From: Gammaproteobacteria bacterium
Lineage (GTDB): Bacteria; Pseudomonadota; Gammaproteobacteria; Ga0077536
Length of the DNA: 64,000 nt
Assembly (NCBI GenBank): GCA_016209015.1
Contig: JACQWY010000021.1
Location: forward strand, 186,001 to 250,000
Direction of reading: 5' to 3'
The notes below the pieces were generated by a model. That model was not told the origin of the DNA, did not search any database, and worked only from the letters and a program-made list of their open reading frames with translations. Shown here piece by piece: positions 1 to 10,081 of this stretch. The stretch's first letter is position 1; each line of letters begins with the position of its first letter. A program made the translations under genes and the position numbers.

Positions 1-1
1 C

Positions 2-868
2 GGCGGCTTCTTCAAGGATCTCGTGCTCGCGCCCGACGGCCGCCACTATCGCATCGACGTCTATTCCTGGGTCGGCCTCATTCCGATCTTCGCCTGCGAA
101 GTGCTCGACGAGCGCCTGCTCGCGAACGTGCCGCGCTTCAGGGCCGTGATCGAGCAGCACGTCGGCGGGCACTTCCAGGGCCACTGGTACGTCTCCGCCT
201 GCCCGGGCCGCGTCAACGCGCGCGGCGAACGCCTGCTCGCACTCGTCGACGAGGACAAGCTCGTACAGATCCTCGCCCGCGTCCTCGATGCCGGGCAGTT
301 CTTCTCGCCCTATGGCGTGCGCAGCGTCTCGCGTGTCCACGCCGGGTACCGCAGTCTCGGCAGCATTCCCGGGCTCGGCGAGACGACGATCGAATACGTG
401 CCGGGCGAATCGAACTCGGGCCTGTTCGGCGGCAATTCGAACTGGCGCGGTCCGGTGTGGATGCCGACGAACTACACGCTCGTCCAGGCGCTCGAGAAAT
501 TCCATCGCTTCTTCGGCGAGACGCTGAAGATCCCCGTGCCCGAGCTCGGCGGGCGTCCGTGCACGCTCGGCGAAATCGCGACGCTGATCGCCGAGCGTCT
601 CGTCGACATCTTCCGCCGCGACGCGCAGGGCCTGCGGCCGGTGTTCCCCGCCGACAGTCCGCTGCAGCACGACCCGGCGTGGCGCGATCTGCTGCTCTTC
701 CCCGAGTACTTCCACGGCGAGACGGGGCAGGGTCTCGGCGCTCAGCACCAGACCGGCTGGACCGGGCTCGTCGCGAATCTCGTGATGCGACGCTATCGCC
801 GCGACATCCCCGAGATCTGGCGCGCCGCGCCGCATGCCGCCGCCGCGGAGGTGCGTCATGCAGGCTGA
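2..868 (+). CDS. GH63-type glycoside hydrolase / glucosidase, C-terminal part (5' end cut by window edge)
   Basis: The reading frame is open from base 2 to a TGA at 866-868, giving 288 residues of a protein whose start lies outside the window. The sequence has the hallmarks of the (alpha/alpha)6-barrel C-terminal domain of GH63-like glucosidases: an IDVYSWVGLIPIFA segment, the block GESNSGLFGGNSNWRGPVW (around residues 135-153 of the visible part) and a late HQTGWTGLVANLV motif. The Glu in GESNSG is the likely catalytic carboxylate by family analogy. Enzymes of this group hydrolyse alpha-glucosidic bonds in oligosaccharides; the actual substrate cannot be told from this fragment. The next gene, an MFS transporter, starts inside its last codons, so the two are probably co-transcribed and may handle the same sugar. 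Family assignment is fairly secure, specificity unknown. Confidence 0.75.
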   Translation, partial: GGFFKDLVLAPDGRHYRIDVYSWVGLIPIFACEVLDERLLANVPRFRAVIEQHVGGHFQGHWYVSACPGRVNARGERLLALVDEDKLVQILARVLDAGQFFSPYGVRSVSRVHAGYRSLGSIPGLGETTIEYVPGESNSGLFGGNSNWRGPVWMPTNYTLVQALEKFHRFFGETLKIPVPELGGRPCTLGEIATLIAERLVDIFRRDAQGLRPVFPADSPLQHDPAWRDLLLFPEYFHGETGQGLGAQHQTGWTGLVANLVMRRYRRDIPEIWRAAPHAAAAEVRHAG

Positions 869-2060
869 GGCGCATCAGAAGGCCAGCCGGCTCGCGATCG
901 CGACGCTGTATGCGAGCACGGTGTTGCAGGGGCTCACGCTCGTGAGCTATCCCGCGCTCGCCGGCGTGCTCAGGACGACGGTCGGTCTCGACGACGCGCA
1001 GTACGGCGCGAGCTTCCTGCCGCAGGTCGTCGCGACCGCGCTCGCCGCGCTCGGCGGCGGCGCGCTTGCGCGGCGGCTCGCGCTGCGCCCGGTGCTTGCA
1101 CTCGCGCTCGTGCTGAACGCGATCGCGGAGCTGCTCCTCGTCGCGAGCGGCGTCTGGCCCGCGGCAGGCTTTCCGCTCGTGCTCGCGGGCACGGCGAGTC
1201 TCGGTCTCGGCTTCGGACTCTCCGCCGCACCCCTGAACGCCTTGCCCGGCAGGCTGCTGCCCGCGCGCCGCGAGTCCGCGCTCGTCGCCGCGCACGCCGG
1301 CATCGGCGCCGGGCTCGCGCTCGGACCCGTGCTCGCCGCGGCGCTCGCCGCCGCAGGCCGCTGGCAGCTCCTGCCGGCCGGACTCGCGATCGCGGCGTCG
1401 CTCCTCGCGCCTGGCGCGCTCGTCGCGCTGCCGCGGAGCGACGACGCGCCGGCACGGACCGCGCGCGCAGGCCGTTCACCCGCAGCCACCGGTGCGTTCT
1501 GGCTGCTCGCCGCGACGGCGGTCGTCTACGCCCTCGCCGAAGGCACGTTCAGCGGCTGGGCGGTGATCTATCTCAGCGAGGATCGCGGCCTCGGCGGCGC
1601 GAGCGCGGCGCTCGGCCTCACGGCGTTCTGGACGGCGCTCGTCGCCGGCCGTATCGCGGTCGCCGCACTCGTCGAACGTCTCGGCACGCTCAGGCTCTGG
1701 CTCGCGCTGCCGCCGCTCATGATCGCGGCCTTTCTCTGTCTGCCGCACGTGCGCACCGCAGCCGGAGGCGTGCTCGCCTTCGCGCTCGCCGGCTTCGCCT
1801 GCTCCGGCTTCTTCCCGCTGACCGTGGCGCGGGCGGCGGCGCGCTACCCGGACGACGTCGCCGCGGTGTCCTCGCTGCTGGTGGCCGCGCTCATGCTCGG
1901 CGTCGGGCTCGGCAGTTTCACCGTGGGTCCGCTGCGCGCGGCGCTGCCGCTCGCGGATCTCTACGAGCTCGCGGCGCTCTATCCGGCCCTCGCGTTCGTG
2001 CTCGCGCTCGCGAACTGCCGCGCGCCTTCCGTCCGCCTCGCCCTGGAGCGCGCGCGATGA
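858..2060 (+). CDS. MFS transporter
   Basis: A 400-residue, strongly hydrophobic protein with about twelve predicted membrane segments split by a polar central loop (around residue 200, with the acidic/basic stretch RSDDAPARTARAGR). This is the layout of a major facilitator superfamily carrier in the inner membrane. The overall pattern is closest to the FucP-like or general sugar/drug branch, but no substrate motif is evident. I chose ATG 858 because GGAG lies at 847-850, seven bases upstream. An ATG eight codons earlier lacks such a site. It overlaps the glycosidase end by 11 nt, and its TGA overlaps the next ATG (ATGA). Together with the GH63 neighbour it could import the released sugar or a glycoside; that is inference from position only. 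Confidence 0.8.
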   Translation: MQAEAHQKASRLAIATLYASTVLQGLTLVSYPALAGVLRTTVGLDDAQYGASFLPQVVATALAALGGGALARRLALRPVLALALVLNAIAELLLVASGVWPAAGFPLVLAGTASLGLGFGLSAAPLNALPGRLLPARRESALVAAHAGIGAGLALGPVLAAALAAAGRWQLLPAGLAIAASLLAPGALVALPRSDDAPARTARAGRSPAATGAFWLLAATAVVYALAEGTFSGWAVIYLSEDRGLGGASAALGLTAFWTALVAGRIAVAALVERLGTLRLWLALPPLMIAAFLCLPHVRTAAGGVLAFALAGFACSGFFPLTVARAAARYPDDVAAVSSLLVAALMLGVGLGSFTVGPLRAALPLADLYELAALYPALAFVLALANCRAPSVRLALERAR

Positions 2061-2584
2061 ATGCGCCGACCGAAGCGGGGATCGTCTGCCCGGTGTGCGG
2101 CGGACACAACGCGCCGGATGCCGTGTTCTGCGCGAACCCGGCGTGCCACAAGGCGCTCGGCGAATTCCGTTACGTGCAGGAGGAAGTGGCACGCGGCGCG
2201 TCCGGTCTGCAGCGTCTCGCCGAGCGCGTGGCGGCGTGGGTCGGGCATCCGCATTTCGTGCTCGTGCACCTCGCGGGTTTCGCGCTCTGGTCGCTCGTGA
2301 ATTCCGGGACGTTCGGCGCGGCGCTCGTCTTCGACGGGTATCCGTTCGGGCTGCTCGGCATCATCCTCGCCATCGAGGCGGTATTGATCACGAGCCTGCT
2401 GCTCATCAGCACGGCGCGCGCCGACGCCTACGAGCACAAGCGCGCGGAGCTCGAATACGAAGCGAACATCGCGTCCTACCGTCTGCTGCGACGGCTCGAC
2501 GCGGATCTCGGCGCGCTGCAGGAACGTTTGCACGCGCTCGAGAACGGCGTGCCGGCGGCGCGTGAACAGGATTCCGGCGCCTGA
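2057..2584 (+). CDS. DUF1003 membrane protein with N-terminal zinc ribbon
   Basis: The 175-residue product begins with a zinc-ribbon-like segment, CPVCGG at residues 12-17 and CANPAC at 27-32 (four cysteines as CxxC...CxxxxC). Two membrane segments follow (about residues 73-90 and 103-122) with the DUF1003 signature WSLVNS...FDGYPFGLLGIILAIEAV, then a charged probable coiled coil (residues 125-165, rich in E, R, L). DUF1003 proteins are inner-membrane proteins of unknown function. Coupling to the MFS gene through ATGA suggests co-expression. The bufferin-type precursor gene starts 72 nt downstream with its own ribosome binding site, so a link to it is possible but unproven. No biochemical role is claimed. 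Confidence 0.75.
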   Translation: MNAPTEAGIVCPVCGGHNAPDAVFCANPACHKALGEFRYVQEEVARGASGLQRLAERVAAWVGHPHFVLVHLAGFALWSLVNSGTFGAALVFDGYPFGLLGIILAIEAVLITSLLLISTARADAYEHKRAELEYEANIASYRLLRRLDADLGALQERLHALENGVPAAREQDSGA

Positions 2585-2656
2585 CGGCGCCGGTGGGACG
2601 CGACTGCGTCCGCATGACCCGTGACCACTCTCAACACACTGTCAAGGAGACCTCTC

Positions 2657-2926
2657 ATGTCCAAAGCAAGAAACCTCACCGGCCTCGCGATCGCCACCGC
2701 CGCGGCCGCACTGTTCGCGTCCACGGAGCTCTTCGCCGCCGCCGAAGCGGGTGCGAGCTCGGAAGCGATCGTGCACTGCCACGGCATCAACGCCTGCCGC
2801 GAGCGCGGCAACTGCAAGTCCGCCGACAATCAGTGCAAGGGCCATAACGCCTGCAAGGGCAAGGGCTGGACTGCGACGACCTCGGCGCAGTGCGAGAAGC
2901 TCGGCGGCACGGTGATCGCGGATTGA
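2657..2926 (+). CDS. bufA: Candidate bufferin-type RiPP precursor (six-cysteine, secreted)
   Basis: This is an 89-residue protein. Residues 1-28 form a classical signal peptide: basic MSKAR, a hydrophobic alanine-rich core, and a plausible cleavage after LFA or AAA. The mature part carries six cysteines at positions 41, 47, 53, 60, 66 and 79. The pattern CxGxNAC(R/K) occurs twice (41-48 and 60-67), with many Lys, Gly and Asn. Such small, exported cysteine-rich proteins next to DUF692 and DUF2063 genes are bufferin precursors: cysteines are modified by the MNIO enzyme and the product binds copper in the periplasm. ATG 2657 is preferred over 2621 because AAGGAG stands at 2644-2649 and the signal peptide then starts correctly. 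The bufA-like name rests on context and cysteine layout; metal and modification are not shown by the sequence. Confidence 0.75.
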   Translation: MSKARNLTGLAIATAAAALFASTELFAAAEAGASSEAIVHCHGINACRERGNCKSADNQCKGHNACKGKGWTATTSAQCEKLGGTVIAD

Positions 2927-2946
2927 ACCCGCGAACCGGAAGCCCG

Positions 2947-3840
2947 GTGAGTCCGGTGTCGCGGCAGCGGCATCGGCCTCGCTCGCAAGCGCGTGCAGGC
3001 CGCATCGCAGGCCCGGATCCGGGCTGCGGGCTCGGCCTGCGCAAGGATCACTACGACGACATCCTGGCCTCGCGGCCGGCGGTCGACTTCTTCGAGATCA
3101 TCACGGAGAACTATCTCGGCGCGGGCGGCGTGCCCTGGCATCATCTCGAGCGGATCCGCGCCGACTATCCGATCGTCATGCACGGCGTGTCGCTGTCGAT
3201 CGGCGGCACGGACCCGCTCGATCGCGCGTATCTCGGCGCGGTGCGCGAGCTCGCGGCGCGGCTCGACGCGCCGTGGGTCTCCGATCATCTGTGCTGGACC
3301 GGCGTCGGCGGCCGCAATCTCCACGATCTGCTGCCCGTGCCGCTGACCGAGGCGGCGCTCGATCACGTGGTCGCGCGTGTCGGCATCGCGCAGGATCTGC
3401 TCGGCCGCCGGCTCGTGCTCGAGAACGTCTCTTCCTATGTGCGCTTCACGGAGGCGGACATGACGGAATGGGAGTTCCTCGCCGCGCTCGCGGAACGTGC
3501 CGACTGTCTGCTGCTGCTCGACGTGAACAACGTCTACGTGAACGCCGTGAACCACGGCTTCGATCCGTATGCCTATCTCGCCGGCATTCCGCGCGGGCGG
3601 GTGCAGCAGTTCCATCTCGCCGGCCACACGAACCACGGCGCCTACATCATCGACACGCACGACGAGCCCGTCGTCTCCGCGGTGTGGGAGCTCTTCGGCG
3701 CAGCCGTGGCGCGCTTCGGGCCGGTGCCGGCACTCCTCGAACGCGACGACAACATTCCGCTGCTGCCGGTGCTGCTGGAGGAGCTCGCGCAGATGCGGCA
3801 GCTCTGCGCGGTCGCACATCCGCGCGAGGACGCCGCATGA
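2947..3840 (+). CDS. bufB: MNIO family (DUF692) peptide-modifying iron oxidase
   Basis: A TIM-barrel protein of about 297 residues of the multinuclear non-heme iron-dependent oxidative enzyme family. Candidate iron ligands are visible in order: FFEIITENY (Glu), [10 protein letters not shown] (His), VSDHLCW (Asp, His), [10 protein letters not shown] (Asp, Asn), FHLAGH and IDTHDEPV (His, Asp, His), and LLERDDNIP (Glu). By family knowledge it oxidises cysteines of the neighbouring precursor to a heterocycle in the cytoplasm before export. The start is uncertain: the frame is open upstream into the precursor gene, and GTG 2947 or GTG 2956 fit best, with GGA at 2938-2940. It ends ATGA with the next gene, so the pair is translationally coupled. 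Family call is strong; the exact modification is inference. Confidence 0.88.
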   Translation: MSPVSRQRHRPRSQARAGRIAGPDPGCGLGLRKDHYDDILASRPAVDFFEIITENYLGAGGVPWHHLERIRADYPIVMHGVSLSIGGTDPLDRAYLGAVRELAARLDAPWVSDHLCWTGVGGRNLHDLLPVPLTEAALDHVVARVGIAQDLLGRRLVLENVSSYVRFTEADMTEWEFLAALAERADCLLLLDVNNVYVNAVNHGFDPYAYLAGIPRGRVQQFHLAGHTNHGAYIIDTHDEPVVSAVWELFGAAVARFGPVPALLERDDNIPLLPVLLEELAQMRQLCAVAHPREDAA

Positions 3841-4604
3841 ACGCGCTGTGCACGCTCCAGCACGCGTTCCAGGCCGCGGTGCTCGGCGCTGCGGACACGG
3901 ACGCCTGGACGGGACCCCCGGGTGCCGGCATGGCGGTCTACCGGCATGCCTATCGCGCGCGGCTCGGCGAAGTGCTCGCGCTCGAATTCCCGAAGCTCGC
4001 GGCCTGGCTCGGGCCTGCGGCCTTCGAACGCCTCGCGGACGCCTATGTCGACGTCCAGCCGTCGCGGCACGCTTCCGTACGCGATTTCGGCGCTGAGTTT
4101 CCGGCCTTCCTGGGCCGGCAGGCGGACCTGCCGGAGCGCCGGCGTCGTGCGGCGCTCGCGCGTTTCGAATGGGCGCTCGGCGCCGTCTTCGACGCCCCGG
4201 ATGCCGCGGCGATCACGCCGGAGCGCCTCGCGGCCCTGCCGCCGGCCGACTGGGCGGGACTGCGGCTCGGCCTCGTCCCGGCGTTGCGGATCTGCCGTTG
4301 CGAGCCCTGCATCCCGGCCCTGTGGCAGCGCCTCGAGGGCAGGGCACCGGCGGAGCTGCCGGCGGCGCGCACGCGCGTGGCGCCGCACCTCGTCTGGCGA
4401 AGCGGTACGCGCGTCCGGTTTCGCGCGCTCGCGGACGACGAGGCGGTCGCGCTCGGTCTGCTCGCGCGGCGCCGCCGGCTCGCCGCGTTCTGCGAGGCGT
4501 TGGCGAGTCGTCTGCCCGGGGCGCCGGCTGCCGCGACGGCGGCCCGTCTGCTGCGCCGCTTCGCCGTGCTCGGCATTCTCGCCGCGCCCGCTGATCCGCG
4601 TTGA
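3837..4604 (+). CDS. bufC: DUF2063 / HvfC-BufC type partner of the MNIO enzyme
   Basis: A 255-residue protein starting with an N-terminal helical domain typical of DUF2063: [11 protein letters not shown], then [23 protein letters not shown] and a later [18 protein letters not shown] segment. The C-terminal half is winged-helix-like and Leu/Ala/Arg rich. In bufferin and HvfA-type clusters this protein forms a complex with the DUF692 oxidase and binds the precursor leader. Its ATG lies inside the stop of the preceding gene (ATGA at 3837-3840). The cluster has no visible DoxX-type fourth gene: tgt, a housekeeping gene, starts 49 nt later with its own promoter-like sequence. Function by homology and context. 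Confidence 0.82.
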   Translation: MNALCTLQHAFQAAVLGAADTDAWTGPPGAGMAVYRHAYRARLGEVLALEFPKLAAWLGPAAFERLADAYVDVQPSRHASVRDFGAEFPAFLGRQADLPERRRRAALARFEWALGAVFDAPDAAAITPERLAALPPADWAGLRLGLVPALRICRCEPCIPALWQRLEGRAPAELPAARTRVAPHLVWRSGTRVRFRALADDEAVALGLLARRRRLAAFCEALASRLPGAPAAATAARLLRRFAVLGILAAPADPR

Positions 4605-4614
4605 CCGGGCGACC

Positions 4615-5763
<1,149 letters not shown>

Positions 5764-5816
5764 GGATTCCGCCCGGCCATGTGGCATACTACGCGCCGCT
5801 TTTCGCGGGGGTATCC

Positions 5817-6149
5817 ATGAATTTCCTGATCGACAACGCCTGGGCCCAGGAGGCGCCGGCTGCGCAGCCCGCCGGCCAGAGCTCGTTCTTCATTCTGCTG
5901 GCCGTCACGTTCCTGTTCTTCTACGTGATCGTCATCCGGCCCCAGATGAAGCGCCAGAAAGAGCATCAGAAGCTGCTCTCCGGCCTCTCGAAGGGCGACG
6001 AGGTCGCGCTCAGCAGCGGCCTGCTCGGCCGGCTCACGGAGGTCGGGGACAACTATCTCAAGGTCGAAATCGCGAAGGGCGTCGAAGTGAAGGTGCAAAA
6101 GAGCGCCATCTCCGCCGTCCTGCCGAAGGGAACGCTGAAGGAGGCATGA
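5817..6149 (+). CDS. yajC: YajC, Sec translocon accessory subunit
   Basis: A 110-residue inner-membrane protein, the same length as E. coli YajC. It has one membrane segment (SSFFILLAVTFLFFYVIVI, about residues 23-41) followed at once by the family motif RPQMKRQKEHQKLL. A small soluble beta domain follows (GDEVALSSGLLGRL...VEIAKGVEVKVQK). YajC associates with SecDF and SecYEG. ATG 5817 is supported by the GGGGG run at 5807-5811 and the family N-terminus. It sits between tgt and secD, 53 nt after the former and 52 nt before the latter, as in most gammaproteobacteria. Confidence 0.95.
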   Translation: MNFLIDNAWAQEAPAAQPAGQSSFFILLAVTFLFFYVIVIRPQMKRQKEHQKLLSGLSKGDEVALSSGLLGRLTEVGDNYLKVEIAKGVEVKVQKSAISAVLPKGTLKEA

Positions 6150-6201
6150 AGCCTCCCGCGTCCCGTCCATCCGCCCCTTCCAACCGGAATCGCCGTAACC
6201 C

Positions 6202-8019
6202 ATGAACCAGTATCCGCTCTGGCGCTATCTCTTGGTCCTCGTGGTGACGCTGGTCGGCGCCATTTATGCGGCGCCGAACCTCTTCGGCACCGATCCCGCG
6301 ATCCAGATCTCCGCGCAGCACTCCGAGCCCGTCGACAAGCTCCTGCAGGAGAAGATCGAGGCGGCGCTCAATGCGGCGAACATCGAGCCGAAGCGCGTCG
6401 AGCTCGCGAACAACCACCTCCTGTTCCGCTTCGCCTCCGACGCCGATCGCGGGCTGGCGATGACGAAGATCGGCGAGACGATCGACGGCACGAAGTACAC
6501 GCCTGCGCTGAACCTCGCCTCGGCGACCCCGGAGTGGCTGCGCTGGTTCGGCGCGAAGCCGATGTACATGGGGCTCGACCTCCGCGGCGGCGTGCACTTC
6601 CTGATGGAAGTCGACACGAACGCGGTGCTGCGGCAGGTCGAGGATCTGTTCATGTCGGAGCTGCGCACGAAGCTTCGCGACGAGAAGATCCGTTTCCGCA
6701 ACGTCGAGCGCGCAACGGGCGGCGGGCTCACGCTGTCGTTCCTGAACGATCAGGCGAAGGCGCAGGGCGTCGAGATCATCAAGCGGGAGTTCCCGAATCT
6801 CGACGTGAGCGATACCTCCGGCGATTTCGCCATCGCGCTCACGCCGAAGCCCGAGTTCCTGAGCGAGGAACGCAAGAAGGCGGTGAAGCAGAACCTCACG
6901 ACGCTGCGCACCCGCATCAATGCGCTCGGCGTCGCCGAGCCCGTCATCCAGCAGCAGGGCGACAGCCGCATCGTCGTCGAACTGCCCGGCATCGAGGATT
7001 CCGCGACGGCGAAGGACCTGCTCGGCGCGACCGCGACGCTCGAATTCCACATGGTCGATGTCAACGCCGATCCGACCGCCGCGAAGGAAGGCAAGGTCGC
7101 ACCGACCTCGAAGCTCTATCTCGAGCGCAACGGGACGCCGGTCGTGCTCCAGAAGCACACGCTGCTCACCGGCAAGTCGATCATCGACGCGACCTCGGGC
7201 ATGGAGCAGACGACGGGCCGTCCGGCCGTCTTCATCACGCTCGACGGCGAGGGTGCGCGCACGTTCGCCCGGGCGACGCGCGATCAGATCGGCAAGCCGA
7301 TGGCGGTCGTCTACATCGAGACGAAGAAGGGCAAGGTCGACGAGAAGGTCATCAACGTCGCGACGATCCGCGACGAGCTCGGCAAGCGCTTCCAGATCAC
7401 CGGCCTCGGCAGCACGGAAGAAGCGCACAACCTCGCGCTGCTGCTGCGCTCCGGCGCGCTCGCGGTACCCATCGACATCATCGAGGAACGCACGATCGGC
7501 CCGAGCCTCGGCCAGGCGAACATCGATCGCGGCCTGCACTCCTGCGTCGTCGGCTACATGGCGGTCGTGATCTTCATGCTGTTCCGCTACAGGACCTTCG
7601 GCCTCATCGCGAACCTCGCGCTCGCGCTGAACGTCGTGCTCCTCGTCGCGCTGCTCTCGATGCTGCAGGCGACGCTGACGCTGCCGGGCATCGCCGGCAT
7701 CCTGCTCACTGTCGGTATGGCGGTCGACGCGAACGTGCTCATCAACGAGCGCATCCGCGAGGAATTGCGCAACGGCAATTCGCCGCAGCAGAGCATCAAC
7801 GCCGGCTACGAGCGCGCGTTCGGCACGATTCTCGACTCGAACGTGACGACGTTCATCGCGGCGATCGTGCTCTTCAGCTTCGGCAGCGGCCCGGTGAAGG
7901 GCTTCGCCGTCGTGCTCTCGCTCGGTATCGGCACCTCGATGTTCACCGCCGTCACCGGCACCCGCGCCGTGGTGAACCTCGCCTACGGCCGCCGTCGTCT
8001 GACCAAGCTTTCGGTCTAG
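6202..8019 (+). CDS. secD: SecD, protein translocase subunit
   Basis: The 605-residue protein is one half of the SecDF proton-driven motor that pulls exported proteins out of the translocon on the periplasmic side. Visible are the first membrane helix (YLLVLVVTLVGAIYAAPNLF), the large periplasmic P1 domain with the YMGLDLRGGVHFLMEVD motif, and the C-terminal bundle of five helices. The last includes GILLTVGMAVDANVLINERI with the conserved Asp used in proton flow. Length is close to E. coli SecD (615). ATG 6202 has no strong Shine-Dalgarno, but homologues begin alike (MNQYPLWRY). secF follows after 20 nt. Confidence 0.96.
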   Translation: MNQYPLWRYLLVLVVTLVGAIYAAPNLFGTDPAIQISAQHSEPVDKLLQEKIEAALNAANIEPKRVELANNHLLFRFASDADRGLAMTKIGETIDGTKYTPALNLASATPEWLRWFGAKPMYMGLDLRGGVHFLMEVDTNAVLRQVEDLFMSELRTKLRDEKIRFRNVERATGGGLTLSFLNDQAKAQGVEIIKREFPNLDVSDTSGDFAIALTPKPEFLSEERKKAVKQNLTTLRTRINALGVAEPVIQQQGDSRIVVELPGIEDSATAKDLLGATATLEFHMVDVNADPTAAKEGKVAPTSKLYLERNGTPVVLQKHTLLTGKSIIDATSGMEQTTGRPAVFITLDGEGARTFARATRDQIGKPMAVVYIETKKGKVDEKVINVATIRDELGKRFQITGLGSTEEAHNLALLLRSGALAVPIDIIEERTIGPSLGQANIDRGLHSCVVGYMAVVIFMLFRYRTFGLIANLALALNVVLLVALLSMLQATLTLPGIAGILLTVGMAVDANVLINERIREELRNGNSPQQSINAGYERAFGTILDSNVTTFIAAIVLFSFGSGPVKGFAVVLSLGIGTSMFTAVTGTRAVVNLAYGRRRLTKLSV

Positions 8020-8039
8020 TGTAGGGAGCGAACCGAACC

Positions 8040-8978
8040 ATGAGCGCTATGCCGAGAACCCATATCGATTTCATGAAGTGGCGAAAGGTCGGCCTCGTGC
8101 TGTCGACCGTCGCCAACCTCATCGCGCTGATTTCCCTGTTTACGCAAGGGCTGAACTACAGCATCGAGTTCACGGGCGGGACGGTCGTCGAGCTCGCCTA
8201 CAAGCAAGCGCCGGATCTGAACGACATCCGCGAGAAGCTCGCGCACTCGCCGTTCGGCTCGAGCATCGTGCAGAACTTCGGTTCGCCGCAGGACGTGCTG
8301 CTGCGCCTGCCGCCGAGCCACGACAAGAACGCGAAGCAGGCCTCGGCCGCGGATTTCACGACGGAGCTCATGAAAGTGCTGCCGCCGGGCGCCGAAGTCC
8401 GGCGCGTGGATTTCGTCGGTCCGCAGGTCGGCGAGGAGCTCGCGGAGCAGGGGATCATGGCGACCGCCATTGCGCTCTTCGGCATCCTGATTTACGTCAT
8501 GGCGCGCTTCACGTTCAAGTTCTCGGTCGGCGCGATCGTGGCGACGGTGCACGACGTGCTCGTGATCATGGGCTTCTTCTCGATTTCGCGGATGAACTTC
8601 GATCTGACGGCGCTCGCCGCGGTGCTCGCGATCCTCGGCTACTCGCTGAACGACACGGTCGTCATCTTCGACCGTATCCGCGAGAACTTCCGCAGCATGC
8701 GCAAGGCCGAGCCGATCGAGATCATGAACGTCTCGCTGAACCAGACGCTCTCACGCACCATCACGACGCACCTCGTCACGCTGATCACCGTGCTCTCCCT
8801 CGTCTTCCTCGGCGGCGAGATGATCCGCAGCTTCTCCATCGCGCTCGTGATCGGCATCTTCGTCGGCACCTACTCGTCGATCTACGTCGCGAGCGCGATG
8901 ACGCTCGCGCTCGGCGCCTCGCGCAAGGATCTCCTGCCCGTGCAGAAGGAAGGCGTGGCCATCGACGACCGGCCGTGA
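8040..8978 (+). CDS. secF: SecF, protein translocase subunit
   Basis: A 312-residue partner of SecD (E. coli SecF has 323 residues). It shows an N-terminal membrane helix after a short leader, the IEFTGGTVVEL motif of the periplasmic P4 domain, and five C-terminal helices. One contains AVLAILGYSLNDTVVIFDRI with the conserved Asp-Arg pair of the proton channel; another is the RTITTHLVTLITVLSLVFLGG segment. It closes the yajC-secDF unit. Its TGA overlaps a GTG start for pdxB (GTGA at 8975-8978), which couples vitamin B6 synthesis to this operon. Confidence 0.96.
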   Translation: MSAMPRTHIDFMKWRKVGLVLSTVANLIALISLFTQGLNYSIEFTGGTVVELAYKQAPDLNDIREKLAHSPFGSSIVQNFGSPQDVLLRLPPSHDKNAKQASAADFTTELMKVLPPGAEVRRVDFVGPQVGEELAEQGIMATAIALFGILIYVMARFTFKFSVGAIVATVHDVLVIMGFFSISRMNFDLTALAAVLAILGYSLNDTVVIFDRIRENFRSMRKAEPIEIMNVSLNQTLSRTITTHLVTLITVLSLVFLGGEMIRSFSIALVIGIFVGTYSSIYVASAMTLALGASRKDLLPVQKEGVAIDDRP

Positions 8979-10081
8979 AGCTCGGCCTGGTCGCGGACCA
9001 GGGCATCACGCACGCCGCCGCCGCGTTCGCTGAATTCGGGACCGTCGCCCTCCGCGAGGGGCGGCGGATCACGAACGCCGATCTCCGCGACTGCGACGTC
9101 CTCCTCGTCCGCTCCGTCACCCGCGTCGACGAGGCGCTGCTCGCCGGCACGCCGGTGCGCTACGTCGGTTCGGCCACCGCCGGCATCGATCACGTCGATA
9201 CGGCGTATCTCGATGCCGCCGGCATCGCGTTCAGCGCCGCGCCCGGCTGCAACGCCCGCCCGGTCGCCGAATACGTGCTCGCCGCGCTGCTCGCCTGGTC
9301 GCTCGACAGCAGTCGGGCACTCGCGGGGCTCACCGCCGGCATCGTCGGTTGCGGCCACGTCGGCCGCACCGTCACGCAACTCCTCGGCGCGCTCGGCGTG
9401 CGCTGTCTCTGGAACGATCCGCCGCGCGCGGCGGCCGAAGGCGCGGGCGGTTACGTCGACCTCGACACCGCGCTCGCCGCCGATCTCGTCACGCTCCACG
9501 TGCCGTTGACCCACGCCGGCCCCTGGCCGACCGCGCAGTTGCTCGGCGCGCGCGAGCTCGAACGGCTCCGGCCGGGCGCGCTGCTCGTCAATGCCGCGCG
9601 CGGCGGCGTCGTCGACGAAGCGGCACTGCACGCGTTGCTCGATCGGCCCGGCGCGCCGCGTCTCGCGCTCGATTGCTGGCAGGGCGAGCCGCGCGTCGAT
9701 CGCGTGCTCGTCGACCGGGCGTTCCTCGCCACGCCGCACATCGCCGGCCACACCATCGAGGCGCGGACGCGCGCCACCGCCATGCTCCACGGCTGGCTCG
9801 CCGCGGCGTTCGGCCATGCGCCGCGCTGGCAGCCGCCGGCCGATCCGGCGCCGCGGCGCGTGAACCCCGTGCCAGGGGCCGATCCGCTCACGGCCGCCGT
9901 TTTCGCGGCCTGCGATCCGTCCCGCGACACCGCGCGCTTCAAGGCCGCTGGCGCGGATTTCGACGGTCTGCGCCGGCTGATCGGCGAACGCCGCGAGTTC
10001 GCCCATTACCTCGTTGCCAGCGCCGGGATCGCGCCGGATACTGTCGCCTCGCTCGCCGCGCTCGGGTTCGCGATCGATTAG
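8975..10081 (+). CDS. pdxB: Erythronate-4-phosphate dehydrogenase
   Basis: A 368-residue NAD-dependent D-2-hydroxyacid dehydrogenase-fold enzyme (E. coli PdxB: 378) that oxidises 4-phosphoerythronate, the second step of DXP-dependent pyridoxal phosphate synthesis. Seen in order: [11 protein letters not shown] and the catalytic-domain loop [13 protein letters not shown]; the Rossmann motif [12 protein letters not shown]; the catalytic Arg in [11 protein letters not shown], Glu in CWQGEPRVD and His in [12 protein letters not shown] short C-terminal PdxB dimerisation domain follows. The residues TAGIDHVD and the C-terminal extension separate it from SerA. GTG 8975 overlaps the secF stop. The stop codon TAG is the last part of the TTAG target site of the MITE that follows directly. 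Confidence 0.93.
   Translation: MKLGLVADQGITHAAAAFAEFGTVALREGRRITNADLRDCDVLLVRSVTRVDEALLAGTPVRYVGSATAGIDHVDTAYLDAAGIAFSAAPGCNARPVAEYVLAALLAWSLDSSRALAGLTAGIVGCGHVGRTVTQLLGALGVRCLWNDPPRAAAEGAGGYVDLDTALAADLVTLHVPLTHAGPWPTAQLLGARELERLRPGALLVNAARGGVVDEAALHALLDRPGAPRLALDCWQGEPRVDRVLVDRAFLATPHIAGHTIEARTRATAMLHGWLAAAFGHAPRWQPPADPAPRRVNPVPGADPLTAAVFAACDPSRDTARFKAAGADFDGLRRLIGERREFAHYLVASAGIAPDTVASLAALGFAID

Noticed and set aside
4601-4606. TTGACC as -35 for tgt
   Set aside because: Only 11 nt from the -10 candidate, too short a spacer.
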